Position numbers and translations under genes: made by a program. 64,000 bases of DNA from Maledivibacter halophilus (lineage in GTDB: Bacteria > Bacillota > Clostridia > Peptostreptococcales > Caminicellaceae), in assembly GCF_900167445.1 (NCBI RefSeq), contig NZ_FUZT01000005.1, positions 301,579 through 365,578 of the forward strand, read 5' to 3'. The notes under the pieces were generated by a model, which saw nothing but the letters and a program-made list of their open reading frames with translations, was not told the origin of the DNA and made no database searches. Numbering within the stretch: position 1 is the first letter of the stretch; each line of letters opens with the position of its first letter. Positions 1-8,103 of the stretch are shown one piece after another.

Positions 1-1
1 A

Positions 2-526
2 GTAGGGGGATGTCCTAATAATTGTGTGAAACCAGATTTAAACGATATTGGCATTATTGGCCAAAGAATTCCTAATTTTGATGAAAATAGATGCAAAGGA
101 TGTAAAAAATGTTCTATAGAAACCCTATGTCCAATGTCTGCCGCCAAAATGACCGATGGTATACTCTACATTGATCCTCAGATTTGCAACAATTGTGGGC
201 TTTGTATTGGAAAATGTCATTTTAATGCCATTGAAGGAGGATCACAGGGATATCAAATCTATATTGGAGGAAGATGGGGAAAAAAAGTTGCTCGTGGTAA
301 GGCTTTAAGTAAAGTTTTTACATCTGAGGCTGAAGTACTAGATATTATTGAAAAAGCCATTCTTCTATATCGAGAGAAAGGGAAGACCGGAGAGCGATTT
401 GTCCAGATGATCCAACGCTTGGGATTTGAAGATATAGAAAATGAATTATTATCAGATAATATCTTGGATAGAAAGCATGATATTCTAGATACACAGCTTC
501 ATATAAAAGGAGGAGCTACGTGCTAA
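2..526 (+). CDS. asrC: Anaerobic sulfite reductase subunit C-like protein, 3' part (cut by window edge)
   Basis: C-terminal part of a siroheme/[4Fe-4S] sulfite reductase, closest in layout to AsrC, which reduces sulfite to sulfide in the cytoplasm. The frame is open to the left edge and the first visible residues, GGCPNNC, are the second half of the siroheme-cluster cysteine motif, so the gene begins outside the window; the GTG at position 26 follows this motif and is not the start. A ferredoxin-like insert follows with two [4Fe-4S] cysteine sets (CKGCKKC..C, with a longer last gap than usual, and CNNCGLCIGKC). After it comes the usual reductase tail with GGRWGKK. A strong terminator lies 45 bases downstream, so this is the last gene of its operon. 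Family assignment is firm; the exact subunit name is inferred from the motif order. Confidence 0.85.
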   Translation, partial: VGGCPNNCVKPDLNDIGIIGQRIPNFDENRCKGCKKCSIETLCPMSAAKMTDGILYIDPQICNNCGLCIGKCHFNAIEGGSQGYQIYIGGRWGKKVARGKALSKVFTSEAEVLDIIEKAILLYREKGKTGERFVQMIQRLGFEDIENELLSDNILDRKHDILDTQLHIKGGATC

Positions 527-570
527 GCTAATCTATTATGAAAACCAGTAGATCTTGTAAAAATATAAAA

Positions 571-608
571 ATAACGCTTTTTAACAAATTGTTAAAAGCG
601 TTATTTTT
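571..608 (+). terminator. Rho-independent terminator after the sulfite reductase
   Basis: ATAACGCTTTTTAAC pairs with GTTAAAAGCGTTAT, with one bulged T, and is followed by a run of five Ts. It sits 45 bases after the stop codon. Confidence 0.85.
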
Positions 609-695
609 ATTTGTGTAAATACCCATCCTTAAACACATGTATAAAAGCTTGTTTATATGTAATCAAATGATTCTATATTTGCTAATTATAAGTAC

Positions 696-1061
696 TTAAA
701 TATTTTCTACAAATTGAATTTTCAAGCCATTTGGATCCATTACAAAAAAGAACTTTGTATGTGGATTTGGCTGAAAAGGTCCACTATGTATGTCTATGCC
801 CTTTTCCTTTAGAAATTTCATCATCTTATCAACAGAATCAACCTCAAAACCTAGGGAAATATCTTCCCCAAGATTTACGTTCTTACTATTTTCATCACAT
901 ATTAATTCAACCTTTGTTTCTCCATCTCCTAAAAATCCAATCTCAACCCCTGGTCCAGCTTCAAATCTTCTACTTATATTAAGTCCAACTATTTCCTGAT
1001 AAAACTTCAATGACTCCTCCATATCATTAACCCTTATTGTACTCCAACAAAATTTCATCAT
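696..1061 (-). CDS. VOC (glyoxalase/dioxygenase superfamily) protein without the usual metal ligands
   Basis: A 121-residue single-domain vicinal-oxygen-chelate protein with two beta-alpha-beta-beta-beta halves; the second half ends in DPNGLKIQFVE, a typical VOC ending. Aligned by eye to glyoxalase I, the first metal His is Trp6, the second is Ser or absent, and the last Glu is Gln; only the Glu in the VELIC strand remains. It is therefore unlikely to be a glyoxalase I and may bind a ligand (for example as a resistance or sensor protein) or use another metal site. It starts ATG ATG after AAGGAGAG. It is monocistronic, with the next same-strand gene (ytaF) nearly 400 bases upstream. Function unknown. 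Confidence 0.75.
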   Translation of the reverse strand: MMKFCWSTIRVNDMEESLKFYQEIVGLNISRRFEAGPGVEIGFLGDGETKVELICDENSKNVNLGEDISLGFEVDSVDKMMKFLKEKGIDIHSGPFQPNPHTKFFFVMDPNGLKIQFVENI

Positions 1062-1158
1062 ACCACTCTCCTTATTTTTTAGTTTTATCTATGTCAACTT
1101 CTCCATTTAGTTCCTCAATATATCCGATGTTTCTTGAGAGTTTTGATATATATTAATA

Positions 1159-1268
1159 TTATAAACCTGTTTTTTCCTTAAAAATCATATAAAAAAACAG
1201 GTTTATAGCATGAACGAAAAGGAAATATTAAAACTCCTAATATAGGAACTAGCACAACGAGTTAATTT
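1159..1268 (+). repeat. Dispersed intergenic repeat, family A, copy 1 (hairpin plus conserved tail)
   Basis: A 14-base inverted repeat, TATAAACCTGTTTT / AAAACAGGTTTATA, at 1160-1173 and 1192-1205, is followed by GCATGAACGAAAAGGAA and then ATATAGGAACTAGCAC (1239-1265). The hairpin and the segment after it resemble copies at 40513-40612 and 45918-46016; the last segment recurs at 55083-55112 on the other strand. It lies in the gap downstream of ytaF and may also end ytaF transcripts. No other feature is visible in the rest of 1062-1448. Confidence 0.6.
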
Positions 1269-1448
1269 TAAATAATTATATACTATCAAATATTTAAAAG
1301 CTTATTTAAATTCAGTTATTTGCACTAAATGAAATTACGAAGTCTTATTATTTCAATGATCATTCTAACACTTCTTTTCTATATCATTATTATATGGTAT
1401 ATTGAAAAATTATAAAAGTGTGAAATTGTTAAAATCTCCCTCTGATTT

Positions 1449-2072
1449 CTATTGGACTAATCTTAAAACACCAAGAATCATCAATATAAGTCCTGGCAGT
1501 AGAGAAAATCTTTGTCCTATTTGATTTACCCCACTATGTCTAGCAATAACATTGCCAATACCTATAAGCACGAAGTGGCTCAAACCAAAGAGAAATGGTG
1601 TTGTATATGGGTTAATGCCCATTAAGGATACTGTAAATCCTGCAATTGCTGCATCCATAGCTACTGCAAGACCTAAAATAGTCCCCTCCATAGGCTTGAT
1701 ATCATTTTGTTTGTCTACGTCTGATAAGAGAGGGTTATAAAGAACTTTTACTAAATCTCCAAGCTTAAAGTTTATTAAATTTCTGCTATTATTTGAAAGA
1801 GCTCTTTCCTTCTTATAACTTTCTCTTAATGTTAGCAGTCCCAGTAAAATAAGAAGCCCTGCTCCAATATATTTTGCTATTTCCAATGGTATAATATCCT
1901 TTAAATTATACCCTATTAGCATAGTAATCATAGTACAGATAACAGACATAGACGAAATAATAATTAATGAGAAAAATTTAATCCTAATTTTTCTCAATCC
2001 AAAGGCAAATCCTCCCCAAAAACCATCAATACTAACTGCAGTGGCTATTAAAATCAAGCTTATTAAACTCAT
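1449..2072 (-). CDS. ytaF: Sporulation membrane protein YtaF (MntP-like)
   Basis: A 207-residue polytopic membrane protein with about six hydrophobic segments. The N-terminus (ATAVSIDGFWGGFAFGL) and the later AVAMDAAIAGF contain the paired acidic residues of the YtaF/MntP family, whose MntP branch exports manganese; YtaF itself is annotated as a sporulation membrane protein. A hydrophilic loop with DKQNDIKPMEG in the middle is typical of YtaF. The ATG at 2072 has AGGGGTG five bases upstream; an in-frame start at 2132 would add 20 polar residues and has no good binding site. Single-gene unit downstream of topB. Confidence 0.85.
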   Translation of the reverse strand: MSLISLILIATAVSIDGFWGGFAFGLRKIRIKFFSLIIISSMSVICTMITMLIGYNLKDIIPLEIAKYIGAGLLILLGLLTLRESYKKERALSNNSRNLINFKLGDLVKVLYNPLLSDVDKQNDIKPMEGTILGLAVAMDAAIAGFTVSLMGINPYTTPFLFGLSHFVLIGIGNVIARHSGVNQIGQRFSLLPGLILMILGVLRLVQ

Positions 2073-2147
2073 GTTGTCACCCCTATATTTCATTTGTATT
2101 AGATTATTCATCAGGGGCTGTGTTTGACACATCTAATCATTTAATAT

Positions 2148-2188
2148 AAAACGCAGGTCAAATGGCATACAGCCACAGCCTGCATTTT
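2148..2188 (-). terminator. Hairpin between topB and ytaF
   Basis: AAAACGCAGG pairs with CCTGCATTTT around a 21-base loop. It lies about 90 bases downstream of the topB stop and the distal arm is T-rich on both strands. Likely the topB terminator; no riboswitch-like structure is seen upstream of ytaF. Confidence 0.5.
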
Positions 2189-2279
2189 AATCTGTGTAAA
2201 AACAATTCTACTTTTTAATTCCCGTTAACTATATACCCTTACGCAGCGTTAATGTCAACAGTTATATTAATATTTCTAT

Positions 2280-4457
2280 TTATTTTTCAAACTCCATTTT
2301 CCAACTATAATAATCATTTTCCTTATTCTTTTCATAGGATAAAATAGCATCAAATTTATTACCTTTTTTACTTGTTAATCCCTTTACCTTAACCTTCTTA
2401 TCTTTTAACAATTTTTTCACCATTGTCTTTGTGGCCTTTTTCTTCATAGAAGCTAGGTATTTATCATTTTTCCACACAACAAACTTACATCCATTTCTCC
2501 AATTGCTGCATCCAAAGCCCTTTTTCCCTTCTATAATATCATGTCCACACTGGGGGCATTTTCCAAGAACTTCTATATCCTGTTTTGTACTTCCCCTTGA
2601 CGATTTCTTCCCACCCTTAATTATTATATCTTTATCATTAGAAATCACCTTTACTCCCTTTATAGTAAAATCAAAAATATGATTTAAAAATTCATCCTTG
2701 TTAAATTTCCCCTTTTCTATATCTGATAAGGCTTTTTCAAGTCGTCCAGTATAATCAAGATCAAATAATTCTTTAATAGGAAAGGTCTCTACCAGTTTTA
2801 CGCCCTTCTCTGTGGCATACAAAGATTTTCCCCTTGCTCCTATATATCCTATTCTCTTCAATCTTTTTATAGTATCAGCCCGTGTGGCAGGAGTGCCAAT
2901 TGAATATCCACTTAAAATAGCTTGAAGAATTTCTTCACTATCTTCCTTCTCTTCCTTTGAAACGTGCTTTCCACAATTCTCCATAACCTTTAGCAATGTT
3001 TTTTCCGTATGTTTTTTAGGGGGTTTTGTTTTCTTTGACTCAACCTTTGTACCATTTACCATCACCAATTGCCCCTTTCCTACATTTGGCAATAGCTCAT
3101 CTTTAGCATTTGAACCTTCTATTTTCAGCCATCCTTCCTTGACTAATATCTTACCCTTTGACATAAATAACCTATTTCCGCCTTCAGTTTCTACCTTAGT
3201 AATAATTTCTGTATGATCAAACTGAGCGGCAGCCATGAATTGAGCTATAAATCTATTTTTAATAGCTTCATAAACCTTTTTTTCATCCTCAGTTAATCTC
3301 TTAGGAATAACATAAGTAGGAATAATTGCACTATGGCTCTCTACCTTTTTATTATTAAAAATCCTTGAAGATGTAGTAAACTTTATTTCATTTTCATAGG
3401 GTAATCCCTTTTTTAAAATATTTAATACTTTTTTAGCCCTATCCTTAAGGCTTTCTTCTAGTGCAATACTTGCTGTTCTTGGATAAGTTATAAGTTTTTT
3501 TTCATATAAGGATTGAGCCACCTTCAATACCTTATCGGAGGTCCAGCCATTATATTTGCTTGTTACAAATCCTTGAAGATTTGAAAGATTGAATAAATAG
3601 GGTGGATACTGCTTTTTTCTTTCTACTTTCTTTTTAATAATTTCACCCTGCTTATTTTTAACTTCCTTCGATATTTCCTTTAATTTTTCTTTATCATCAA
3701 ATTTATCTGTCTTCCCTTCAAAATATATTCCATCATACTGGGCACTGTCATTTATAAACTTTGCCCTTAGCTTAAAATAATCCTGTGGCACAAATTTCTC
3801 AATCTCCTTATCCCTATCGTAAATTATTTTAAGAGTAGGAAGTAATACACGACCAATATTTAAAATGTTTCCCTTTCCCTGTGCAAACTTCAATGTGGCA
3901 GCAGAAGTGAAATTTATACCAATAACCCAGTCGGCCAATTGTCTACTTACTCCTGCATCCTGAAGCTTTTTCATTTCTTCATTTGTTTTCAGCTCCTTCA
4001 TTCCTCTATGAATCTCTTCCTTTGTCCATTCATTTATAAGCATTCTGTAGATGGGCTTTTTAACCTTTAAATAATCCCATATTAAAGTACTAATCAGTTC
4101 ACCTTCTCTGTCATAATCTACCGCTGAAACAATTTCTGTAACATCTTTTCTTTTTACAAGACTGTCTATGACCTTTAATTGCTTATATGCACCTGCATCT
4201 CGCTTGTTTTTATTTTTAGGACTTGTTTTCACTTTATATTTGAATTTTTCAGGTATATAGGGAAAATACTCCATTCTCCATGATCTCATTTTAGGGTCAT
4301 AGTCTTTGCAGTCATAAAGCTCAAGCAAATGTCCAAAGGCCCATGTTATAAAATATCCATTTCCTTCAATATATCCATCTCTTTTAATTTTACTACCTAC
4401 AGCCGAGGCAATATTTCTAGCCACTGATGGCTTTTCTGCTAATATTAATTTACTCAT
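2280..4457 (-). CDS. topB: DNA topoisomerase III (type IA)
   Basis: A 725-residue type IA topoisomerase that passes single DNA strands through a transient 5'-phosphotyrosyl break and acts mainly in decatenation. The TOPRIM domain opens with LILAEKPSVA (the Glu at residue 8) and has D114-Y-D116-R-E118. The catalytic tyrosine is Tyr325 in LITYPRTAS, followed by the usual topoisomerase core. The C-terminus carries one zinc-finger-like module (CPQCG...GFGC...C, about residue 640-665), as in longer clostridial TopB proteins. Length fits the TopB family. It starts at ATG 4457 after a GGGG box; transcription is probably monocistronic. No transfer genes are nearby, so a chromosomal TopB is more likely than a conjugative-element one. 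Confidence 0.95.
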   Translation of the reverse strand: MSKLILAEKPSVARNIASAVGSKIKRDGYIEGNGYFITWAFGHLLELYDCKDYDPKMRSWRMEYFPYIPEKFKYKVKTSPKNKNKRDAGAYKQLKVIDSLVKRKDVTEIVSAVDYDREGELISTLIWDYLKVKKPIYRMLINEWTKEEIHRGMKELKTNEEMKKLQDAGVSRQLADWVIGINFTSAATLKFAQGKGNILNIGRVLLPTLKIIYDRDKEIEKFVPQDYFKLRAKFINDSAQYDGIYFEGKTDKFDDKEKLKEISKEVKNKQGEIIKKKVERKKQYPPYLFNLSNLQGFVTSKYNGWTSDKVLKVAQSLYEKKLITYPRTASIALEESLKDRAKKVLNILKKGLPYENEIKFTTSSRIFNNKKVESHSAIIPTYVIPKRLTEDEKKVYEAIKNRFIAQFMAAAQFDHTEIITKVETEGGNRLFMSKGKILVKEGWLKIEGSNAKDELLPNVGKGQLVMVNGTKVESKKTKPPKKHTEKTLLKVMENCGKHVSKEEKEDSEEILQAILSGYSIGTPATRADTIKRLKRIGYIGARGKSLYATEKGVKLVETFPIKELFDLDYTGRLEKALSDIEKGKFNKDEFLNHIFDFTIKGVKVISNDKDIIIKGGKKSSRGSTKQDIEVLGKCPQCGHDIIEGKKGFGCSNWRNGCKFVVWKNDKYLASMKKKATKTMVKKLLKDKKVKVKGLTSKKGNKFDAILSYEKNKENDYYSWKMEFEK

Positions 4458-4698
4458 TTAAATCCCCTTCATATTACAAATATAAATTTTTTATATTAAT
4501 ATTATTCTACTATGTTCGTTTCTATTTTATCATTCACAGTCCATTAGTAAAGTCAATATTTTTATGTAGCAATACTTTTATAGAAGTATAGTAAAACAAA
4601 TTTAAATTAAACTATTAGTCCTTAGTTAATCTATCACTAATCCCCTTTTTAAATCATATTATAGATAATATCTTTTGTTTTATAAGGGGATGATTTGA

Positions 4699-5148
4699 AT
4701 GATAAGGTTAAATCCTGAAAAACTAAGTGTTCAGTTCCATCAAGGGGTTACTAAAACAAGTCCTATTTTAGGCAGACATTATACAATGACCCATTCCGAT
4801 ATTACTGCTGAGCTTTTTTTAACTATAGGATTACAATATGCCTACGATAAAATCAGTTCAATTAGGGATGATGTCTTGGCTAAATGGACTATTCTAAATA
4901 ACAGCTGTATCCTTTCAGCATATGTTTTAATAGATAATGGACAATTCGATTTATCTAAAATTTTAAAGCGAAATGAAATCTTCATAAGAGAATTACCACT
5001 GGCTTTGGAAACTCTTCGTTATGGCGACAGGGTTTTATTCCAGACATATCCCTTTTTAGATAAATGCCCTATATTCATACATTTTCAATCTACCTACCCC
5101 TATTTAAATCGTACAGAAAATTGGGGCACCCCTTCTGATTATAAATGA
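4699..5148 (+). CDS. Staygreen family protein (putative Mg-dechelatase homologue)
   Basis: A 149-residue protein matching the bacterial branch of the staygreen (SGR/NYE1) family: it opens with LNPEKLSVQFH and has the family hallmark RHYTMTHSDITAEL near residues 26-39. Plant SGR removes Mg from chlorophyll a, and some bacterial homologues have been reported to do so in vitro. This anaerobe shows no chlorophyll genes in the window, so the true substrate is unknown; a role in removing metal from another tetrapyrrole is only a guess. No signal peptide or membrane segment is visible, so it is probably cytoplasmic. GGGGATGATTTGA precedes the ATG. It is monocistronic, closed by a terminator at 5228-5279. 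Confidence 0.8.
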   Translation: MIRLNPEKLSVQFHQGVTKTSPILGRHYTMTHSDITAELFLTIGLQYAYDKISSIRDDVLAKWTILNNSCILSAYVLIDNGQFDLSKILKRNEIFIRELPLALETLRYGDRVLFQTYPFLDKCPIFIHFQSTYPYLNRTENWGTPSDYK

Positions 5149-5227
5149 AGGTATTTATATATGATAAACTTTAGAATGATCTCTAAAACCTTTATAATTT
5201 TAATGAAATGATTTATAGTTTGAATAT

Positions 5228-5279
5228 AAACCTAATAAAAACTTTGACACTTCTGAAATTTTTTATTAGGTTTATTTTT
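5228..5279 (+). terminator. Rho-independent terminator after the staygreen gene
   Basis: AAACCTAATAAAA pairs with TTTTATTAGGTTT, followed by ATTTTT. It lies 80 bases after the stop. Confidence 0.8.
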
Positions 5280-5347
5280 GATGTGAAACCATATTTTCCA
5301 AGATATTAAAATTCATTATAGTGCAAACAATATTAATGGGTGATGAT

Positions 5348-5587
5348 ATGACATACGAGCTATCTATTAAGGAAAATAACAATGTTAAAAGTTTTACTAT
5401 CGAAGAAGATGAACCGGAACTTGCTCTTTATGAGGCTATAGACACTTTACAACTGTGGAAGGGTAAAAAATGGATGCAAAATGCAAGTGAAAGATTAAAA
5501 AAATCCTTTAGTAATTTTGAAAACGAATTAGAGACAAAGGGGAAAACTGAATTAGGATATAATATTATTTTGAAAAAAAAGAAATAA
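5348..5587 (+). CDS. Small hypothetical protein
   Basis: A 79-residue soluble protein I do not recognise. It has a short beta-rich N-terminus with an acidic patch (EEDEPELALYEA), a Trp-containing helix (LQLWKGKKWM) and a lysine-rich C-terminus ending in five lysines. The ATG at 5348 has GGGTGAT just upstream; a GTG at 5321 would add nine residues and has no binding site. It sits alone between two hairpins. Confidence 0.6.
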   Translation: MTYELSIKENNNVKSFTIEEDEPELALYEAIDTLQLWKGKKWMQNASERLKKSFSNFENELETKGKTELGYNIILKKKK

Positions 5588-5668
5588 TCCCATTATTATA
5601 CTAATATCCTTTCTAAAAGAATATTTCCTGGATAAAGTTTAATTGCATCTCTTCTATATATTTCTAAG

Positions 5669-5708
5669 GGCTTGGAAATATTAGAATTTTTTTAATATTT
5701 TCCAAGCC
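5669..5708. terminator. Long hairpin between convergent genes
   Basis: GGCTTGGAAATATT pairs with AATATTTTCCAAGCC around a T-rich loop, between a plus-strand gene ending at 5587 and a minus-strand gene ending at 5723. There is no clean T-tract on either side; it may work in both directions. Confidence 0.5.
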
Positions 5709-5722
5709 ACTGATAAAAGAAA

Positions 5723-5917
5723 TTATTCTCTCTCTTCTACTATTTTTTTTATAATATCTTTTTGTACAAATTCACTTTTACTTATTCCTTTTTTAAAATT
5801 GAAATATCTTATTTGCTTATAGTCTATATTGTCAATTTTAAAATCCAATACATCTATTCTGTCACCTTTATAAATCAAAGGCTCTTTTTTACCCTTAATA
5901 TACACTTTAACTTCCAC
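5723..5917 (-). CDS. Small hypothetical protein
   Basis: A 64-residue basic soluble protein with no family I recognise. It is predicted beta-rich at the N-terminus (MEVKVYIKGKKEPL) and helical at the C-terminus. It begins with GTG; AGGAG lies eight bases upstream, which supports translation despite the small size. It is monocistronic and converges on the preceding gene. Confidence 0.55.
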   Translation of the reverse strand: MEVKVYIKGKKEPLIYKGDRIDVLDFKIDNIDYKQIRYFNFKKGISKSEFVQKDIIKKIVEERE

Positions 5918-6235
5918 AGCTACAACTCCTTTATAAAATTATAATATATGATTTAAACTAAAAAAATATATAGGGATTTAGGTAAAGACTTTAGCTATTA
6001 ATTCTCTCAATATTATATACTATATATGAAAATATATTAAGAAAGCCTTGAATTGCAAGATCATGAATATTACTAATTCATAATTTTATTAAATTCCAAA
6101 TTCAGTGAGACCAGAAGATATCAACAGTATTTTTACATAGTCTATAAAACTTCAAATTATAATAATACCCTTAATTATGGTATAATTACTTGTATAGTCT
6201 TGAGTTAAAATCAGTATAAAGGGAGGTCTTTTTTT
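5918..6235. other. Intergenic region without a recognisable gene
   Basis: AT-rich spacer between the GTG-started small gene and the DUF4438 gene. The only signals seen are a TATAAT at 6181-6186 without a good -35 box, and the AGGGAGG binding site at its right end. No small ORF with a binding site was found. Confidence 0.5.
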
Positions 6236-7090
6236 ATGATTAAAACAAATAAAGACAAATTAGTTATACAATCGGTACAAGGTAAAATTCACCATCCTCT
6301 TGGCAAAAATTATAGAATATCCACCGATGGAGAACCTAGAATATTGCCAGCCACTGGAGGAATAACCTATAATGTTCACGTTGGAGATTCTGCCTTTGGT
6401 TTTGAGTGGGATCATGTTGAACCAAGTGTTTCTATCAGAAATGAAACTAAAGCAGAAAACGATGCTATGATGAATCTTGCATGTCCAGGAAATACAGCAA
6501 AGGTTGTTTCTGGTGATGCTAAGGGAGCTATAGGCTATGTTCTTGGTGGCCATGGTGGTATAGAACATACTATAATAGAATTTAGTGACGAAGCCATGGA
6601 TAAAATGGCAATTGAAGATAAAATTCTCATAAAAACCCATGGACAAGGACTTAAGCTAATAGACTATCCTGAAATACATATGACAGGAATTGATCCCAAG
6701 GTTTTTTCAAGAATTCAAATTGAAGAAAAAAACGGAAAAATTATATTTCCAGTAGTTTGCAAGGTACCTGCGGTACTTATGGGCTCTGGTATAGGAAGTG
6801 CAAATGGTCACTCAGGTGATTATGATATAATGACACAGGATAAGGACACAATTAAAAAACTGGGAATTGATAAACTAAAATTTGGTGATTTCGTTTTACT
6901 TGAAGATTGTGATAATACCTTTGGAAGAGGATACCTTAAGGGTGCTGTAACAATCGGTCTTGTTATACATAGTGACTGCATAAAAGCAGGTCATGGACCT
7001 GGAGTAGCTACATTTATGTCCTGTAAGAAACCATTGATTGAAGCTAAAATTGATAGTAGTTCTAATATTAAAAATTATGTAAATATATAA
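6236..7090 (+). CDS. DUF4438 domain-containing protein
   Basis: A 284-residue protein matching the DUF4438 family, which includes a structurally solved Thermotoga protein of unknown function. Typical features are the glycine-rich VLGGHGGIEH near residue 105, IKTHGQGLKL and the final IHSDCIKAGHGPG. The conserved His/Asp/Cys residues could form a metal or catalytic site, but no reaction is established. No signal peptide. AGGGAGG precedes the ATG at good spacing, and a terminator follows directly, so it is a single-gene unit with strong predicted translation. Confidence 0.85.
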   Translation: MIKTNKDKLVIQSVQGKIHHPLGKNYRISTDGEPRILPATGGITYNVHVGDSAFGFEWDHVEPSVSIRNETKAENDAMMNLACPGNTAKVVSGDAKGAIGYVLGGHGGIEHTIIEFSDEAMDKMAIEDKILIKTHGQGLKLIDYPEIHMTGIDPKVFSRIQIEEKNGKIIFPVVCKVPAVLMGSGIGSANGHSGDYDIMTQDKDTIKKLGIDKLKFGDFVLLEDCDNTFGRGYLKGAVTIGLVIHSDCIKAGHGPGVATFMSCKKPLIEAKIDSSSNIKNYVNI

Positions 7091-7096
7091 AATTAG

Positions 7097-7135
7097 CTAG
7101 TGGAGTCCACCTCAACTCCACTAGTTTACAATTTT
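7097..7135 (+). terminator. Terminator after the DUF4438 gene
   Basis: CTAGTGGAGT pairs with ACTCCACTAG around an eight-base loop, followed by TTTACAATTTT. It starts seven bases after the stop. Confidence 0.75.
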
Positions 7136-7179
7136 CTATGAATAATCTGGATTTAATATATTTATTATTATTTATCTCA

Positions 7180-7971
7180 TTAATAAAGTACCTGTGCCTT
7201 AAAGTCCTTATTACTCTCATTATATGTAAAATTGATTTCTAAACTATTAGTATAGGGAATATTTAATTTAGGCTCTATTTTACCAGAATTATCATCACTT
7301 GAAAATTCAATATTACATCTAATAGTATTATTATTTACTTTTTTCCAACTACTATAATCAATATTTGCTCCATAGGACTCAATATACATTTTCCCAGTAT
7401 TTATATTAAATAGAGGCTTTATAAATGCCTTTGTTTCTTCATCATCAATTTTAACATAAACTTTTTTAGATATATCACTACTATAATTCATATAATTTCC
7501 TTTATTTAAGTTTAATTCCTTAGGTGATATTTTTCCAATTCTCCTATATCGATTTTTATAATCCATTTCCTCTAAAAACATATCAAGCTCATATATTATT
7601 TTATTTGTATCAAAGACCTTTAAATCAATCTGTCTTAGGGGTAAAGTTACTCTGATATTTCTTTCATCTCCAGGCAATAGATCTAAATTATCATATTCTC
7701 CTTTAAACATATAATTATCTTTACTATATTCCATAATTAATTCTTCTTTTTCAGTTTTATTCTCACTAAAACCTAAAAAAATACTACTATCTTTTATTGT
7801 ATATTGACTTTTGTTAGATAACTTTAAATCTAACTCAATATACTCTTTATTGATGTTAGATTCAATTATTTCTAAATCTATTTTTTTAAGTTCCTCATCT
7901 ATTATTGTTCGTTGTGCTTGATTTTGATTAAAATTATTAGATGCTGGGGAAAGTGTATTAATTAATACACT
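7180..7971 (-). pseudogene. 5'-truncated gene for a beta-rich (probably secreted) protein
   Basis: The in-frame ATG at 7734 gives 184 residues, but the reading frame stays open and protein-like for another 79 codons up to a stop at 7974-7972, with no ATG, GTG or TTG in that stretch. The extended sequence reads as a beta-sandwich (EYIELDLKLSNKSQYTI, then DLLPGDERNIRVTLPL). The Asn/Gln-rich segment at its start (NNFNQNQAQ) looks like the linker just after a signal or lipoprotein peptide, which is missing. This suggests that the start and export signal were lost by deletion or frameshift. Alternatively, translation begins at 7734 and a shorter protein is made. The domain family is not recognised; it recalls small extracellular beta domains. 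Confidence 0.55.
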
Positions 7972-8103
7972 TCAAGAATATCAACATGTTGATACATATT
8001 ATTTATATTTAATGATTATTACAGATGTACTTTTTCGAAGCTGCGAAGCACGTGCACGTAAACAAAATGTTAAAATGCTATTTTACCTAAATTCTTATAC
8101 GGT

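Noticed and set aside
26..526. GTG at 26 as the start of the sulfite reductase gene
   Set aside because: The upstream codons to the window edge stay open and encode the siroheme-cluster motif GGCPNNC, so the gene is cut by the edge.
1962..2279. Manganese riboswitch ahead of ytaF
   Set aside because: The leader contains a simple hairpin better explained as the topB terminator; no yybP-ykoY-type core was found.
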